Shown: in pieces, positions 1 through 7,738 of the stretch
Layout: every line of letters begins with the position of its first letter
Position numbering within the stretch: the first letter of the stretch is position 1
Assembly (NCBI RefSeq): GCF_900172315.1
Contig: NZ_FWFV01000004.1
Span: forward strand, 62,001-126,000
Source of the DNA: Palleronia marisminoris
GTDB taxonomy: Bacteria; Pseudomonadota; Alphaproteobacteria; Rhodobacterales; Rhodobacteraceae
Direction of reading: 5' to 3'
DNA: 64,000 nucleotides
Made by a program: the position numbers and the translations under genes
The notes under the pieces: model-generated
The model's input: the letters and a program-made list of their open reading frames with translations, nothing else
What the model was told of the DNA's origin: nothing
The model's database searches: none

Positions 1-374
1 ACGGCGGCGGGGGTGTTGGGCATGGCGCGGATGATCGGGGTGCCGGGGCCGAACGCATCGGCGAACTTGGCGACGGTGACGCCCGCCGCGACCGACAGGA
101 CGACCGTCTTGCCGCCACCCAGGGCCGCCACGTCGGGCAGCGCGTCGGTCATCATCTGCGGCTTCACGGCGACCAGAAGCATCGCCGGTTGATCAGGAAT
201 GCGCTCGTTGATGTGGACGCCGGTGCCTTGCAGCCACTCGGACGGCTTCGGGTCGATCACCCAGACGTCGCCGGGGTCGAGCGCGCCCTTCAGCCACCCT
301 TCCAGCATCGCGGAGCCCATCTTGCCGCAGCCCAGCATCACCAGCCCGCGGCGCTTCAGTTCGTTCATGTCCAT
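1..374 (-). CDS. proC: Pyrroline-5-carboxylate reductase, N-terminal part (cut by window edge)
   Basis: Encodes the N-terminal ~124 residues of ProC, the cytosolic enzyme that reduces pyrroline-5-carboxylate to proline with NAD(P)H. Near the start is the dinucleotide-binding motif VMLGCGKMGSAM (GxGxMG type). Then come 'LLVAVKPQM' and 'IIRAMPNTPA', the conserved segments that line the cofactor and substrate pocket of the family. The C-terminal part lies beyond base 1, so the helical dimerisation domain is not seen. Two in-frame ATGs lie six bases apart (374 and 368); I chose the outer one. It reads in the same direction as the hypothetical gene at 522–899 and may follow it in one transcript. 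Confidence 0.93.
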   Translation of the reverse strand, partial: MDMNELKRRGLVMLGCGKMGSAMLEGWLKGALDPGDVWVIDPKPSEWLQGTGVHINERIPDQPAMLLVAVKPQMMTDALPDVAALGGGKTVVLSVAAGVTVAKFADAFGPGTPIIRAMPNTPAA

Positions 375-521
375 CGCGTCACCTCTTTCGTTTGCGCGCA
401 ACAGACCAGAGGCGGGCGGGGATGTCACGGGGGCGGCGTCAAGGGCGCACCCCCGCCCGCGAGGCCCCCGAAGTTTCAAGCAGGATGAAGGCGGCGGGAG
501 TGCCCGTCCGGGACCGTCCGC

Positions 522-899
522 CTACCTGTGGGGCGTCGCAGGCTCTGCCGCGGACGCGTTGTGGCGAAGCAGATCGTCGGCGCGGTAGGTCTCATACGCA
601 ATACCTGCCAGTTCAGACACGGTGCGGATGCGTAGCTCGTAGGGTCCCTCGCGCCCGTCGGTGTCGATCATCACAACGACCGGCTCCTTGCCGGTCAGCG
701 ATCCGGCAAAGATCGCCTGCTGAACGCTGTCGAGCGAGGAACGCTTGTCGAGGCCGACCTCGTAGACCGCGGTGTCGGTTTCACAATCCACGCGGATGCG
801 GTGCAGGTCGTATCCCACCGAATAGGCATGACTGACCTCGGTCTCGCCTCCGAAGATCAGCGAGCAAAGGATTGCGGCAAGTTCGAGTTCGTTGGCCAT
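522..899 (-). CDS. Conserved hypothetical protein, 125 aa
   Basis: I do not recognise this family. The product is 125 residues, acidic, with no signal peptide or membrane segment, so it should be cytosolic. Its middle reads as alternating strand and helix: 'HRIRVDCETDTAVYEVGLDK' followed by 'SSLDSVQQAIFAG' and 'EPVVVMIDTDG'. A D-xx-E…E-x-G-xx-K arrangement of that kind is reminiscent of a PD-(D/E)XK nuclease-like core, but this is only a visual resemblance. It lies between a YbjN-family gene and proC on the same strand. The ATG at 899 is the only plausible start, and the tail after residue 110 is Ala/Pro-rich and probably disordered. Confidence 0.7.
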   Translation of the reverse strand: MANELELAAILCSLIFGGETEVSHAYSVGYDLHRIRVDCETDTAVYEVGLDKRSSLDSVQQAIFAGSLTGKEPVVVMIDTDGREGPYELRIRTVSELAGIAYETYRADDLLRHNASAAEPATPHR

Positions 900-972
900 G
901 GCGCATGATCTAGCGCGCCTTTCGCCCGAGCGCAGGTGAAAACCGCCGCGGTGGTTAGCGTGGATTAAGGAT

Positions 973-1019
973 GGGGCCGCGACCTCGTTTCTTATGAGGG
1001 GTAAGGTGGTCGCGGCCCC
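973..1019 (-). terminator. Perfect 12-bp inverted repeat downstream of the YbjN gene
   Basis: GGGGCCGCGACC (973–984) and GGTCGCGGCCCC (1008–1019) are exact reverse complements around a 23-nt loop. The hairpin starts 13 bases after the stop codon of the gene at 1032. There is no U-run on either side, so it could also be a 3'-end stabilising or pausing structure. Confidence 0.55.
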
Positions 1020-1031
1020 TGCGGGCGCAGG

Positions 1032-1535
1032 TCACGCCCGGCCGTAGGCCTCGGCTATTGCGACCTGCATGGCGTCCCGGGGCGCGCGATTGCCCCAGCA
1101 AACCAGCTGGAAGGCGGGATAGAAGCGTTCGGCGTTGCGCACCGCGGCGTCGATCATGCGGTCGATCTGCTGGGACCCGGCGATCTGCGCGCCCGACAGG
1201 GACAGCGCGTAGCGGTAGACCATCAGCTTGGGCTCGGCCCAGTAGGTGAAGGCGCCCAGCCAGCACTGATCGTTTGCGGCGTTCAGCACCTCGTAGAGTT
1301 CCGGAAGGCGCTCTTCCGGGGGCTCCATCTCGAAGGTGCAGATCAGGCGGAGCGTCTCGTCGTAGGGCGCCCAGGCCAGGGTGAGGGAGTAGGTGCGCCA
1401 CTTGCCCTCGACCGCCATTGCGATCTGGTCGTCGGCGACGCGGTCGAATTCCCATTCGTTGTAGGTGGCCAGATGCTCGACAAGGTCGATCGGGTCGAGA
1501 TCGTCCGGCGTGATGTATTGCTCGCTCAACGACAT
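1032..1535 (-). CDS. YbjN domain-containing protein
   Basis: A 167-residue protein of the YbjN/DUF1790 family (T3SS-chaperone-like fold), common in Rhodobacterales and of uncertain function; E. coli YbjN affects motility and stress responses. Typical segments are 'EFDRVADDQIAMAVEGKWRTYSL', given here as separate blocks (WEFDRV, IAMAVEG, WRTYSLTLAW), then 'LLNAAND'-like 'VLNAANDQCWLGAF' and 'YRYALSLSG'. There are four in-frame ATGs at 1583, 1547, 1541 and 1535. I chose 1535 because the family alignment begins just after 'MSLSEQYITPDDLDP' and a GGGGA stretch lies about seven bases upstream; the longer forms add only a poorly conserved leader. It has its own ~230-bp upstream gap to recR. Confidence 0.85.
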   Translation of the reverse strand: MSLSEQYITPDDLDPIDLVEHLATYNEWEFDRVADDQIAMAVEGKWRTYSLTLAWAPYDETLRLICTFEMEPPEERLPELYEVLNAANDQCWLGAFTYWAEPKLMVYRYALSLSGAQIAGSQQIDRMIDAAVRNAERFYPAFQLVCWGNRAPRDAMQVAIAEAYGRA

Positions 1536-1762
1536 TGGCATCCCCATGTCTGAGAGGCCGAGGGGACACTGCTGATCGCCCAAGGTCTCGGTGCCTGCAC
1601 GAGGAGGGGTCTTGTTCGCCCCCTGTCCTCACAAGATATGGTGTGGGAGGGTGCCGAATCTGTAAAGTGAATAATTGCCCGAGGCAGCCGCAAAGTTGTG
1701 GATATCAATCCGCGGAACGCAAGATTTGGTGTGCGGACTAATACGATTCCGTGACATGAGCC

Positions 1763-2365
1763 TCAGAGACTGAGGCGCGCGCGCAACGCCGCGCCGATGG
1801 TCCCGTCATCCAGGAAGTCCAGCTCGCCCCCCACCGGCACGCCCTGTGCCAAGGTCGTCAGGCGCAGCCCTTCGAACCCGGACAGCCGGTCGGCGATGTA
1901 ATGGGACGTGGTCTGGCCATCCACGGTGGCCCCGAGGGCGAGGATCACCTCGGTCACGCCTTCCTCGGCCACGCGCGCTTCGAGCCGGGGGATGCGCAGT
2001 TCCTCCGGCCCCACGGCGTCGAGCGCCGAGAGCGTGCCGCCCAGAACGTGATACCGGCCGCGGAAGACGCCGGCCCGCTCCATCGCCCAGAGATCGGCGA
2101 CATCCTCGACCACGCAGATCTCGCCGGTCGCGCGCTTATCGGACCGGCAGATCCCGCAGACATCCTCGGTCCCGATATTCCCGCAGACGAGGCATTCGCG
2201 CGCCCCGTCCGCCACGGCCATCAGCGCCTGCGCAAGCGGGCGCATCACCGCCGCGCGCTTCTTGATGAGATACAGCACCGCCCGCCGGGCCGAACGCGGC
2301 CCGAGCCCCGGAAGGCGCGCCATCAGGTCAATCAGCGCCTGGATGTCGTTGGTGGCGTCGGGCAT
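1763..2365 (-). CDS. recR: Recombination mediator RecR
   Basis: RecR, 200 residues, the usual length. It works with RecF/RecO to load RecA onto gapped single-stranded DNA. Order seen: N-terminal helix-hairpin-helix ([12 protein letters not shown], residues ~18–30), four-cysteine zinc finger (ECLVCGN…CGIC, ~58–74), then the Toprim domain with '[11 protein letters not shown]' and 'GGTLSALD', and the C-terminal '[15 protein letters not shown]' Walker-B-like segment. It ends 17 bases downstream of ybaB's stop, in the classic dnaX–ybaB–recR order, and is probably co-transcribed. Confidence 0.97.
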   Translation of the reverse strand: MPDATNDIQALIDLMARLPGLGPRSARRAVLYLIKKRAAVMRPLAQALMAVADGARECLVCGNIGTEDVCGICRSDKRATGEICVVEDVADLWAMERAGVFRGRYHVLGGTLSALDAVGPEELRIPRLEARVAEEGVTEVILALGATVDGQTTSHYIADRLSGFEGLRLTTLAQGVPVGGELDFLDDGTIGAALRARLSL

Positions 2366-2381
2366 GGGACCGGCGTGCCGA

Positions 2382-2726
2382 CTAGAACGGCAGCTTCATG
2401 CCCGGCGGCAGACCCAGCCCGTCGGTCAGCTTGGACATCTCTTCCTGAGCCTTGTCCGAAGCCTTCTGCTGGGCGTCCTTGATCGCGGCGAGGATCAGGT
2501 CCTCGACCACTTCCTTTTCGTCGGGGTTGAAGATCGACGGATCGATGTCGAGACCCACGAGTTCGCCCTTGGCGGTCGAGGTCGCCTTGACCAGCCCCGC
2601 CCCGCTTTCGCCGGTGACATGCATGTTGCGCAGATCGTCCTGCAGGGTTTCCATCTTCCCCTGCATCTCCTGCGCGGCCTTCATCATCTTGCCCATGTCG
2701 CCGAGGCCGCCCATTCCCTTGAACAT
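2382..2726 (-). CDS. ybaB: YbaB/EbfC family nucleoid-associated protein
   Basis: A 114-residue homologue of YbaB/EbfC, a small dimeric DNA-binding protein of the nucleoid. The N-terminal Gly/Met-rich helix '[18 protein letters not shown]', the central '[19 protein letters not shown]' strand region and '[16 protein letters not shown]' are family hallmarks. It sits between dnaX and recR on the same strand, the widespread bacterial arrangement linked to DNA repair. The start is followed directly by the conserved MFKGMGGLG block. Confidence 0.96.
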   Translation of the reverse strand: MFKGMGGLGDMGKMMKAAQEMQGKMETLQDDLRNMHVTGESGAGLVKATSTAKGELVGLDIDPSIFNPDEKEVVEDLILAAIKDAQQKASDKAQEEMSKLTDGLGLPPGMKLPF

Positions 2727-2792
2727 CCCTGTCTCCCGTATCCAAAGTTCTCCCTCAGATACGGGCGCAGGGTCTGCCGTTCAAGCGGTGGC

Positions 2793-2867
2793 TCAGATCA
2801 GGCCCAGCAGCGACAGGATGATGGCGATGACGACGACGAGGCCGATGAGGTAGATGATGCGCGACAT
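2793..2867 (-). CDS. 24-residue single-span membrane peptide
   Basis: A very short gene between dnaX and ybaB: ATG at 2867, TGA at 2793–2795. The product begins MSRIIYLIGLVVV and is almost wholly hydrophobic (Ile/Val/Leu) up to a terminal …LSLLGLI, so it should be a single transmembrane helix with a short cytoplasmic Ser-Arg start. An upstream GGAG lies eight bases before the ATG, which supports translation. It has the same orientation as its neighbours and fills most of the gap between them. I have seen similar tiny peptides near dnaX in Rhodobacterales but cannot assign a function. Confidence rests on the RBS, hydrophobicity and operon position. Confidence 0.7.
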   Translation of the reverse strand: MSRIIYLIGLVVVIAIILSLLGLI

Positions 2868-2926
2868 GAAGGTCTCCGGTGGGTTGGTTCCGGGCCTCAA
2901 CGCTTCGTGATCGAAGCTGGGTCCCG

Positions 2927-4675
2927 TCAATCGTCCTCGGCGAAGGGATCCCATTCCTCGTCCACCTCGGGAAGCGCCTGCGCCTCGGCCTCGGCGGCGA
3001 TCTGCTCGGGCGTACGGATCTCGACAATCCTCGCCTTGGGGAACGCGTCGAGCACCGCCTGCATCATCGGATGGGCCAGCGCCTTGGCCTGCAGCGCCTC
3101 GACCTCGGCGTCGCGAAGCTCGGCGATTGTGGGCTCGCCGCCCCCGGACACGACCGAGACTCCCCAGCGCACCCCCGTCCAGCGGCTGAGCGCTGCCCCA
3201 AGGCGCGCGGCAAGGTCGCGCGGGGCGGCATCGGTGGGAGCGAACTCGATCCGGCCGGGGGTGTAGCGCACGAGGCGCACGCCAGTCTCGACGTCGATCA
3301 GCAGCTTTGCATCGCGGTTGGCGCGGATCAGCTCGACCACCTGATCGAAGCGCTGATATCGGACCAGCGCATCGTCGGGCTGCTGCGCAAGTGCGGTGGC
3401 GGTGCCGTGACCGCCCTGCCCCAACCGCGCGGGGGGCGCTGCGCGCTGTGCCGTGGGCGCGGCCCCGGCCGGAGCGCCGTCGTCCTGCTGCGGCGCGGGC
3501 GCACCCGCAGGCGGCCCGTCCTTCAGCTTGCGCACGAGGTCGCCCGGCGGCGGCAGGTCGGCCACGTGGGTCAGGCGGATGATCGCCATCTCTGCGGCCA
3601 TCATCGCGTTCGGCGCGGCCGAGACTTCCTCAAGCGCCTTCAGCAGCATCTGCCACATCCGCGTCAGCGCGCGCATCGGCAAACGCTCGGCCATGTCGCG
3701 ACCACGCTCGCGCTCGTCCGGGCCCACTGTCGGATCCTCGGCGGCATCGGGGGTGATCTTGACCACGCTGATCCAGTGCGTGACCTCGGCCAGGTCGCGC
3801 AGCACGGCCATCGGGTCCGCCCCGTCCGCATATTGACCCGCCAATTCCGACAGCGCGCCCGCCGCGTCGCCCTTCATCACCATGTCGAACAGGTCCATGA
3901 CGCGGCCCCGGTCGGCCAGCCCCAGCATCGCGCGCACCTGCTCGGCCGAGGTTTCGCCCTGCCCGTGCGCGATCGCCTGGTCCATCAGCGACAGCGCATC
4001 CCGCACCGACCCCTCGGCTGCGCGGGTCAGAAGCGCGTAGGCGTCGTCCGAGACCTGAGCGCCCTCTTGCTCAGCGATCCATTTCAGGTGCCCGATCATC
4101 ACCTCGGGCTCGATCCGGCGCAGGTCGAAGCGCTGGCAGCGCGACAGGACCGTGACCGGCACCTTGCGGATCTCGGTCGTGGCGAAGATGAACTTCACAT
4201 GGGCGGGGGGTTCTTCCAGCGTCTTCAGCAGCGCGTTGAACGCGCTGGTCGACAGCATGTGAACCTCATCGATGATGTAGATCTTGTAGCGCGCCGAAGT
4301 GGGCGCGTACTGGACCGAGTTCAGCACGTTCTCGCGGATGTCGTTGACGCCGGTCTGCGAGGCGCCGTCCATCTCCATCACGTCCACATGGCGGCCTTCG
4401 GCGATGGCGCGACAGGGCTCGCAGACGCCGCAGGGCTGGGTCGTCGGGCCGCCATTGCCGTCGGGGCCGATGCAGTTCATCCCCTTGGCGATGATCCGGG
4501 CCGTGGTCGTCTTCCCCGTCCCGCGGATGCCGGTCATGATGAAGGCCTGCGCGATCCGATCGGCCGCGAAGGCGTTCTTAAGGACGCGCACCATCGCATC
4601 CTGCCCGATCAGGTCCGCGAAGGTGGCGGGGCGGTATTTCCGGGCGAGCACCTGGTAGGCGGGAGTATCGGCCAT
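2927..4675 (-). CDS. dnaX: DNA polymerase III subunits gamma and tau
   Basis: DnaX, 582 residues, the ATPase of the clamp-loader complex that links polymerase III cores to the sliding clamp. Seen in order: 'ARKYRPATFADLIGQ' start, Walker A GIRGTGKTTTA (~50), zinc-binding cysteines (C-x10-CGVCEPC), Walker B IYIIDEVHML, sensor-1 'FIFATTEIRKVP' and 'LSRCQRFDLRRI'. After ~370 follows an Ala/Pro/Gly-rich linker typical of tau, and an acidic tail ending EWDPFAEDD. No slippery A-run for a gamma frameshift was obvious. It heads the group dnaX–(24-aa peptide)–ybaB–recR. Confidence 0.98.
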   Translation of the reverse strand: MADTPAYQVLARKYRPATFADLIGQDAMVRVLKNAFAADRIAQAFIMTGIRGTGKTTTARIIAKGMNCIGPDGNGGPTTQPCGVCEPCRAIAEGRHVDVMEMDGASQTGVNDIRENVLNSVQYAPTSARYKIYIIDEVHMLSTSAFNALLKTLEEPPAHVKFIFATTEIRKVPVTVLSRCQRFDLRRIEPEVMIGHLKWIAEQEGAQVSDDAYALLTRAAEGSVRDALSLMDQAIAHGQGETSAEQVRAMLGLADRGRVMDLFDMVMKGDAAGALSELAGQYADGADPMAVLRDLAEVTHWISVVKITPDAAEDPTVGPDERERGRDMAERLPMRALTRMWQMLLKALEEVSAAPNAMMAAEMAIIRLTHVADLPPPGDLVRKLKDGPPAGAPAPQQDDGAPAGAAPTAQRAAPPARLGQGGHGTATALAQQPDDALVRYQRFDQVVELIRANRDAKLLIDVETGVRLVRYTPGRIEFAPTDAAPRDLAARLGAALSRWTGVRWGVSVVSGGGEPTIAELRDAEVEALQAKALAHPMMQAVLDAFPKARIVEIRTPEQIAAEAEAQALPEVDEEWDPFAEDD

Positions 4676-4722
4676 GACACCTCTGTTCCGAGTCGGGTCG
4701 CGGCGACCCTACCCCGACGCGA

Positions 4723-5085
4723 TCAAAGCAACCAGAGGACCCCGCCCGTTCCCAGCGTCCCGGCGATAAGAAGCGCCGACAGCAGCGAGATCCGCCAGGT
4801 CGGCTGCACGCGGCAGCCATGGGTCGAGAAGTTCCGGTGGCTGCGCCTGGCCTCGGACCAGGCGGCGGCGAAGACGAGGACGGCCGTGATCAGGAAAAGG
4901 GTCGCCACGGCCTTCGGCAGCCATGTGGGCTCCGCCGCACGGAACAGGGCCTGCAAGCCGATGGCAAGCGCGGCAATGGTCAGGCCCGTGCGCAGCCAAC
5001 CCGCGAATGTCCGCTCGGCGGCGAGGATCGTTCGATCCTCTGCCCAGTCCGTCCGCTCTTCCGCGAGTTCCTGCTTGGGATTCAT
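4723..5085 (-). CDS. DUF202 (YidH-type) inner-membrane protein
   Basis: A 120-residue membrane protein of the DUF202/YidH family, function unknown. The diagnostic N-terminal block 'TDWAEDRTILAAERTF' followed by 'GWLRTGLTIAALAIGL' (first span) is clear. Two further hydrophobic segments follow: 'VATLFLITAVLVFAAAW' and 'LLSALLIAGTLGTGGVLWLL'. The N terminus is acidic and charged and probably cytoplasmic. It lies between fmt and dnaX on the same strand, with 47- and 57-base gaps. The start at 5085 gives the normal family length. Confidence 0.9.
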   Translation of the reverse strand: MNPKQELAEERTDWAEDRTILAAERTFAGWLRTGLTIAALAIGLQALFRAAEPTWLPKAVATLFLITAVLVFAAAWSEARRSHRNFSTHGCRVQPTWRISLLSALLIAGTLGTGGVLWLL

Positions 5086-5142
5086 CGTGGCAGCCTCCGC
5101 AGTCCAACGCGGCGACAGGCCTCCGGGTTCGCAACCTGCGCT

Positions 5143-6042
5143 TCAGTCCAGCCGTTCGGGCATCGCCATGCCGCGCAGCGCCTCGTCCGCCGATTGCGGC
5201 CGCCGCCCCTCGCGCTGCACCTCGAGGATCGCGACCGCGCCGTCGCCGCAGGCGATGGTGAAGCCGGACAGCACCTGCCCCGGTGCGCCCGACCCATCGG
5301 CCAGCCGCGAGCGCAGCAGCTTCAGCCGCGCGCCCTCGGCCTCGCACCAGGCGCCGGGGAAAGGGGACAGCCCGCGAATCTGCCTGTCCACCTCGACCGC
5401 GGGGCGCGACCAGTCGATCCGCGCCTCGGCCTTGTCGATCTTCTCGGCGTACGTCGCGCCGATCTCGGGCTGCGGCGTCTCGTGCAGCGCGCCCAGCCGG
5501 TTCAGCGCCTCGACGACGGCACTCGCCCCCATGCCCGACAGGCGGTCATGCAGGTCGCCGGTCGTGTTCTCGGGGCCGATGGCGGTGGTTTCGCGCAGGA
5601 TCACCGGTCCGGTGTCGAGCCCCGCCTCCATCCGCATGATGCACACGCCCGTCTCGGGGTCGCCCGCCAGGATCGCGCGGTGGATCGGCGCAGCACCGCG
5701 CCAGCGCGGCAGAAGCGAGGCGTGGATGTTCAGGCAGCCGTGCCGTGGCGTGTCGAGCACGGCCTGCGGCAGGATCAGTCCGTACGCTACCACGACCGCC
5801 ACATCTGCTCCGAGCGCCGCGAAGTCGGCTTGTGCGTCCGGGTCCCGCAGCGTGCGCGGATGGCGCACTTCGATCCCCCGCGCCTCGGCGGCACGTTGCA
5901 CGGGAGTGGGGCGATCCTTCTTGCCGCGACCGGCGGGGCGCGGCGGCTGGGTGTAGACGCAGGCGATCTCGTGCCCCTCCCGGTCCAGCGCCTCGAGCGC
6001 GGGGACCGAGAAATCCGGCGTTCCCATGAAGATGACGCGCAT
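5143..6042 (-). CDS. fmt: Methionyl-tRNA formyltransferase
   Basis: Fmt, 299 residues, transfers a formyl group from 10-formyl-THF to initiator Met-tRNA. The N-terminal '[16 protein letters not shown]', the folate-site 'LIL-P…[24 protein letters not shown]' region (with the SLLPRWRGA signature, catalytic Asn-His nearby) and '[15 protein letters not shown]' are all present, as is the C-terminal tRNA-binding domain. I set the start at 6042 rather than the longer in-frame ATG at 6075, because AAGGAGG lies seven bases upstream of 6042 and homologues begin MR(V/I)IFMGTP. The usual partner def is not adjacent: upstream is a 341-base gap. Confidence 0.97.
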   Translation of the reverse strand: MRVIFMGTPDFSVPALEALDREGHEIACVYTQPPRPAGRGKKDRPTPVQRAAEARGIEVRHPRTLRDPDAQADFAALGADVAVVVAYGLILPQAVLDTPRHGCLNIHASLLPRWRGAAPIHRAILAGDPETGVCIMRMEAGLDTGPVILRETTAIGPENTTGDLHDRLSGMGASAVVEALNRLGALHETPQPEIGATYAEKIDKAEARIDWSRPAVEVDRQIRGLSPFPGAWCEAEGARLKLLRSRLADGSGAPGQVLSGFTIACGDGAVAILEVQREGRRPQSADEALRGMAMPERLD

Positions 6043-6383
6043 GACGGGACCCTCCTTGCTGCCTGCGCCCCGCACCTAGCGCGCGTGGGCCCGCCCCGCC
6101 AGACCGTGCCGAACCGGATCGCGCACGGCGGCTGGCAAGCGAGCCGCGCGCGCACCTGCCGCGGCAAAAAGACACCATCTTGCGATACCTTGGCATCAGC
6201 AAGGTCGCGGCCCATGCTGCCAAGATGATGCTCAGCTTCACGAAGTGGCGGCCCCCTAGCAATCATGCCTCATCGCCCACGCCTGCCACGCGGTTCACTC
6301 CCGCCGGGCTCTCCCAAAGCGGACGTACGCCGGCTGGTCGGATCGCGGACTGCCCCTAAGCCAACGGCACACCCCGCCCGAGC
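6043..6383. other. 341-base intergenic region between fmt and the GAF–EAL gene
   Basis: I see no convincing gene, tRNA or hairpin here apart from the fmt ribosome-binding site at the left end. Short open frames cross it on both strands, but none has a good RBS or recognisable residues. It is less GC-rich in patches (for example around 6165–6190) and could hold the fmt promoter. Confidence 0.6.
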
Positions 6384-7631
6384 CTACGCCCTTCTGGCCA
6401 AGTTCGTGTTGCCCGGCCTTGGCAGCGGGCACGCCTTGAGTGCCGCCGGCAGTTCACCGGGATGGCCGAAATACCAGCCTTGGCCCTGATGCATGCCGAG
6501 GTTGATCAAGACCTCGCATTCGTCTGCCGTTTCGATCCCCTCGGCTACGATCTTCGCACCGGTTTCGGTGCCGAAATGAACCATCGCGGCCGCAAGCGAA
6601 CGCCGCACCGGGTCCCCGTTGATGCCGGTCACGAGGGACCGGTCGAGCTTTAGAATGTCCGGCGAGATCCGGATGACCTGCTGCAGACCGGAATAGCCTG
6701 CGCCGGCGTCGTCTATCGCGATCCTCATCCCGCGACCGCGCCAGAACATTAGCTCGTCGAGGAGGTCCTCTTCCGCGCCGATCCGGTCGTGCTCCGTGAT
6801 CTCGAGGACCACACGATTCAGGGCCTTGTTCTCGAGGACCTCGCCCAGCCGCCCGGATGCGATTGTCTCCGGTCCCGCGTTGCAGGACAGGTAGACGTGG
6901 TCGGGCAGATCCCGCAGTCCTTGCAGGGCCGCCTCAATCGAGGCGAGCTCCAGCTCGACCCCAAGACCGACGGATGCCGCATCCGCGAACCACAGGTCGG
7001 GCGTACGGTATGGCTTGGCCTTGAACCGGCTCAAGGATTCGAACCCCTGGATGGCGCCGCAGCGAAGATCCACGATCGGTTGGTAGACGATCGTGAAGCC
7101 CTGCGTGTCCAGAACCTCGCGGATCACCGCACTCTTCGCGGCATGAATGGCGCGCTCCCTCAACGCGCCGTTGACCTGGTCAGCAACCAGATCCGCGAAG
7201 ACCCGCATCACGCCGAGATCTCGAACCGTCAGAGTCGCGTTCGGCCGCGAGCTGAGACAGCAGAACATGCCGTAGGTGCTGCCGTCGTTGCGTCGGATCG
7301 GCACACTGACATGGCTGCCGATCGGAGCGTCCGCCGTGATCGGCATCGCAACGCAAAGCGGTTCCTTCCCCGTATCTGGAATCAGTTCTGGAAGGCGCCC
7401 GTCGAGAATATGCTGACAATAGACGTCATCCAGATCGCGGCTGTCGCCTGCTGCGATGAGGTGCTCCAGTCGTGGCGCGTCGACGGCGCGGAACACGCTT
7501 CGCCCCTCGATGAATTCGGAGAGATAGGCGATCTCCATCCCCAAGTGTTCACGCACCGTCGCCAACGCCGTGTCGATGATCTCTTCCGGCGAGCGGCCAT
7601 AGGTTTCCGGTGTCAGTGCAAACGCCGCCAT
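6384..7631 (-). CDS. GAF–EAL cyclic-di-GMP phosphodiesterase
   Basis: A 415-residue soluble protein: GAF sensory domain (~15–160), then an EAL domain (~175–400). The EAL residues needed for c-di-GMP hydrolysis appear intact. The signature Glu is in 'QGFESLSRF' (EAL read as ESL), Asn in 'YLSCNAGPETI', Glu in 'VVLEITEHD', the metal-binding Asp pair in 'IAIDDAGAGYSGL', Lys in 'ILKLDRSL', Glu in 'KIVAEGIET' and Gln in 'HQGQGWYFG'. This suggests an active enzyme lowering c-di-GMP in response to a ligand or redox cue bound by the GAF domain. No GGDEF domain is present. It is transcribed alone, downstream of polA on the same strand. Confidence 0.92.
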   Translation of the reverse strand: MAAFALTPETYGRSPEEIIDTALATVREHLGMEIAYLSEFIEGRSVFRAVDAPRLEHLIAAGDSRDLDDVYCQHILDGRLPELIPDTGKEPLCVAMPITADAPIGSHVSVPIRRNDGSTYGMFCCLSSRPNATLTVRDLGVMRVFADLVADQVNGALRERAIHAAKSAVIREVLDTQGFTIVYQPIVDLRCGAIQGFESLSRFKAKPYRTPDLWFADAASVGLGVELELASIEAALQGLRDLPDHVYLSCNAGPETIASGRLGEVLENKALNRVVLEITEHDRIGAEEDLLDELMFWRGRGMRIAIDDAGAGYSGLQQVIRISPDILKLDRSLVTGINGDPVRRSLAAAMVHFGTETGAKIVAEGIETADECEVLINLGMHQGQGWYFGHPGELPAALKACPLPRPGNTNLARRA

Positions 7632-7738
7632 CGTGACGATCCTCCCTCCGCGTGATCACGCTTGTACGGAAGGCTGCCTGAAGCATCAGTTAAGGCGCGC
7701 TGACCAGATGCTTCGAATGCCGAAGAAACGAGCGAGGC

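Noticed and set aside
2879-5956. Very long open frame on the plus strand opposite dnaX, DUF202 and fmt
   Set aside because: Antisense artefact of high GC and codon bias; residues are Arg/Gly/Ala/His-rich without any family match, while dnaX, the DUF202 gene and fmt on the other strand are complete and recognisable.
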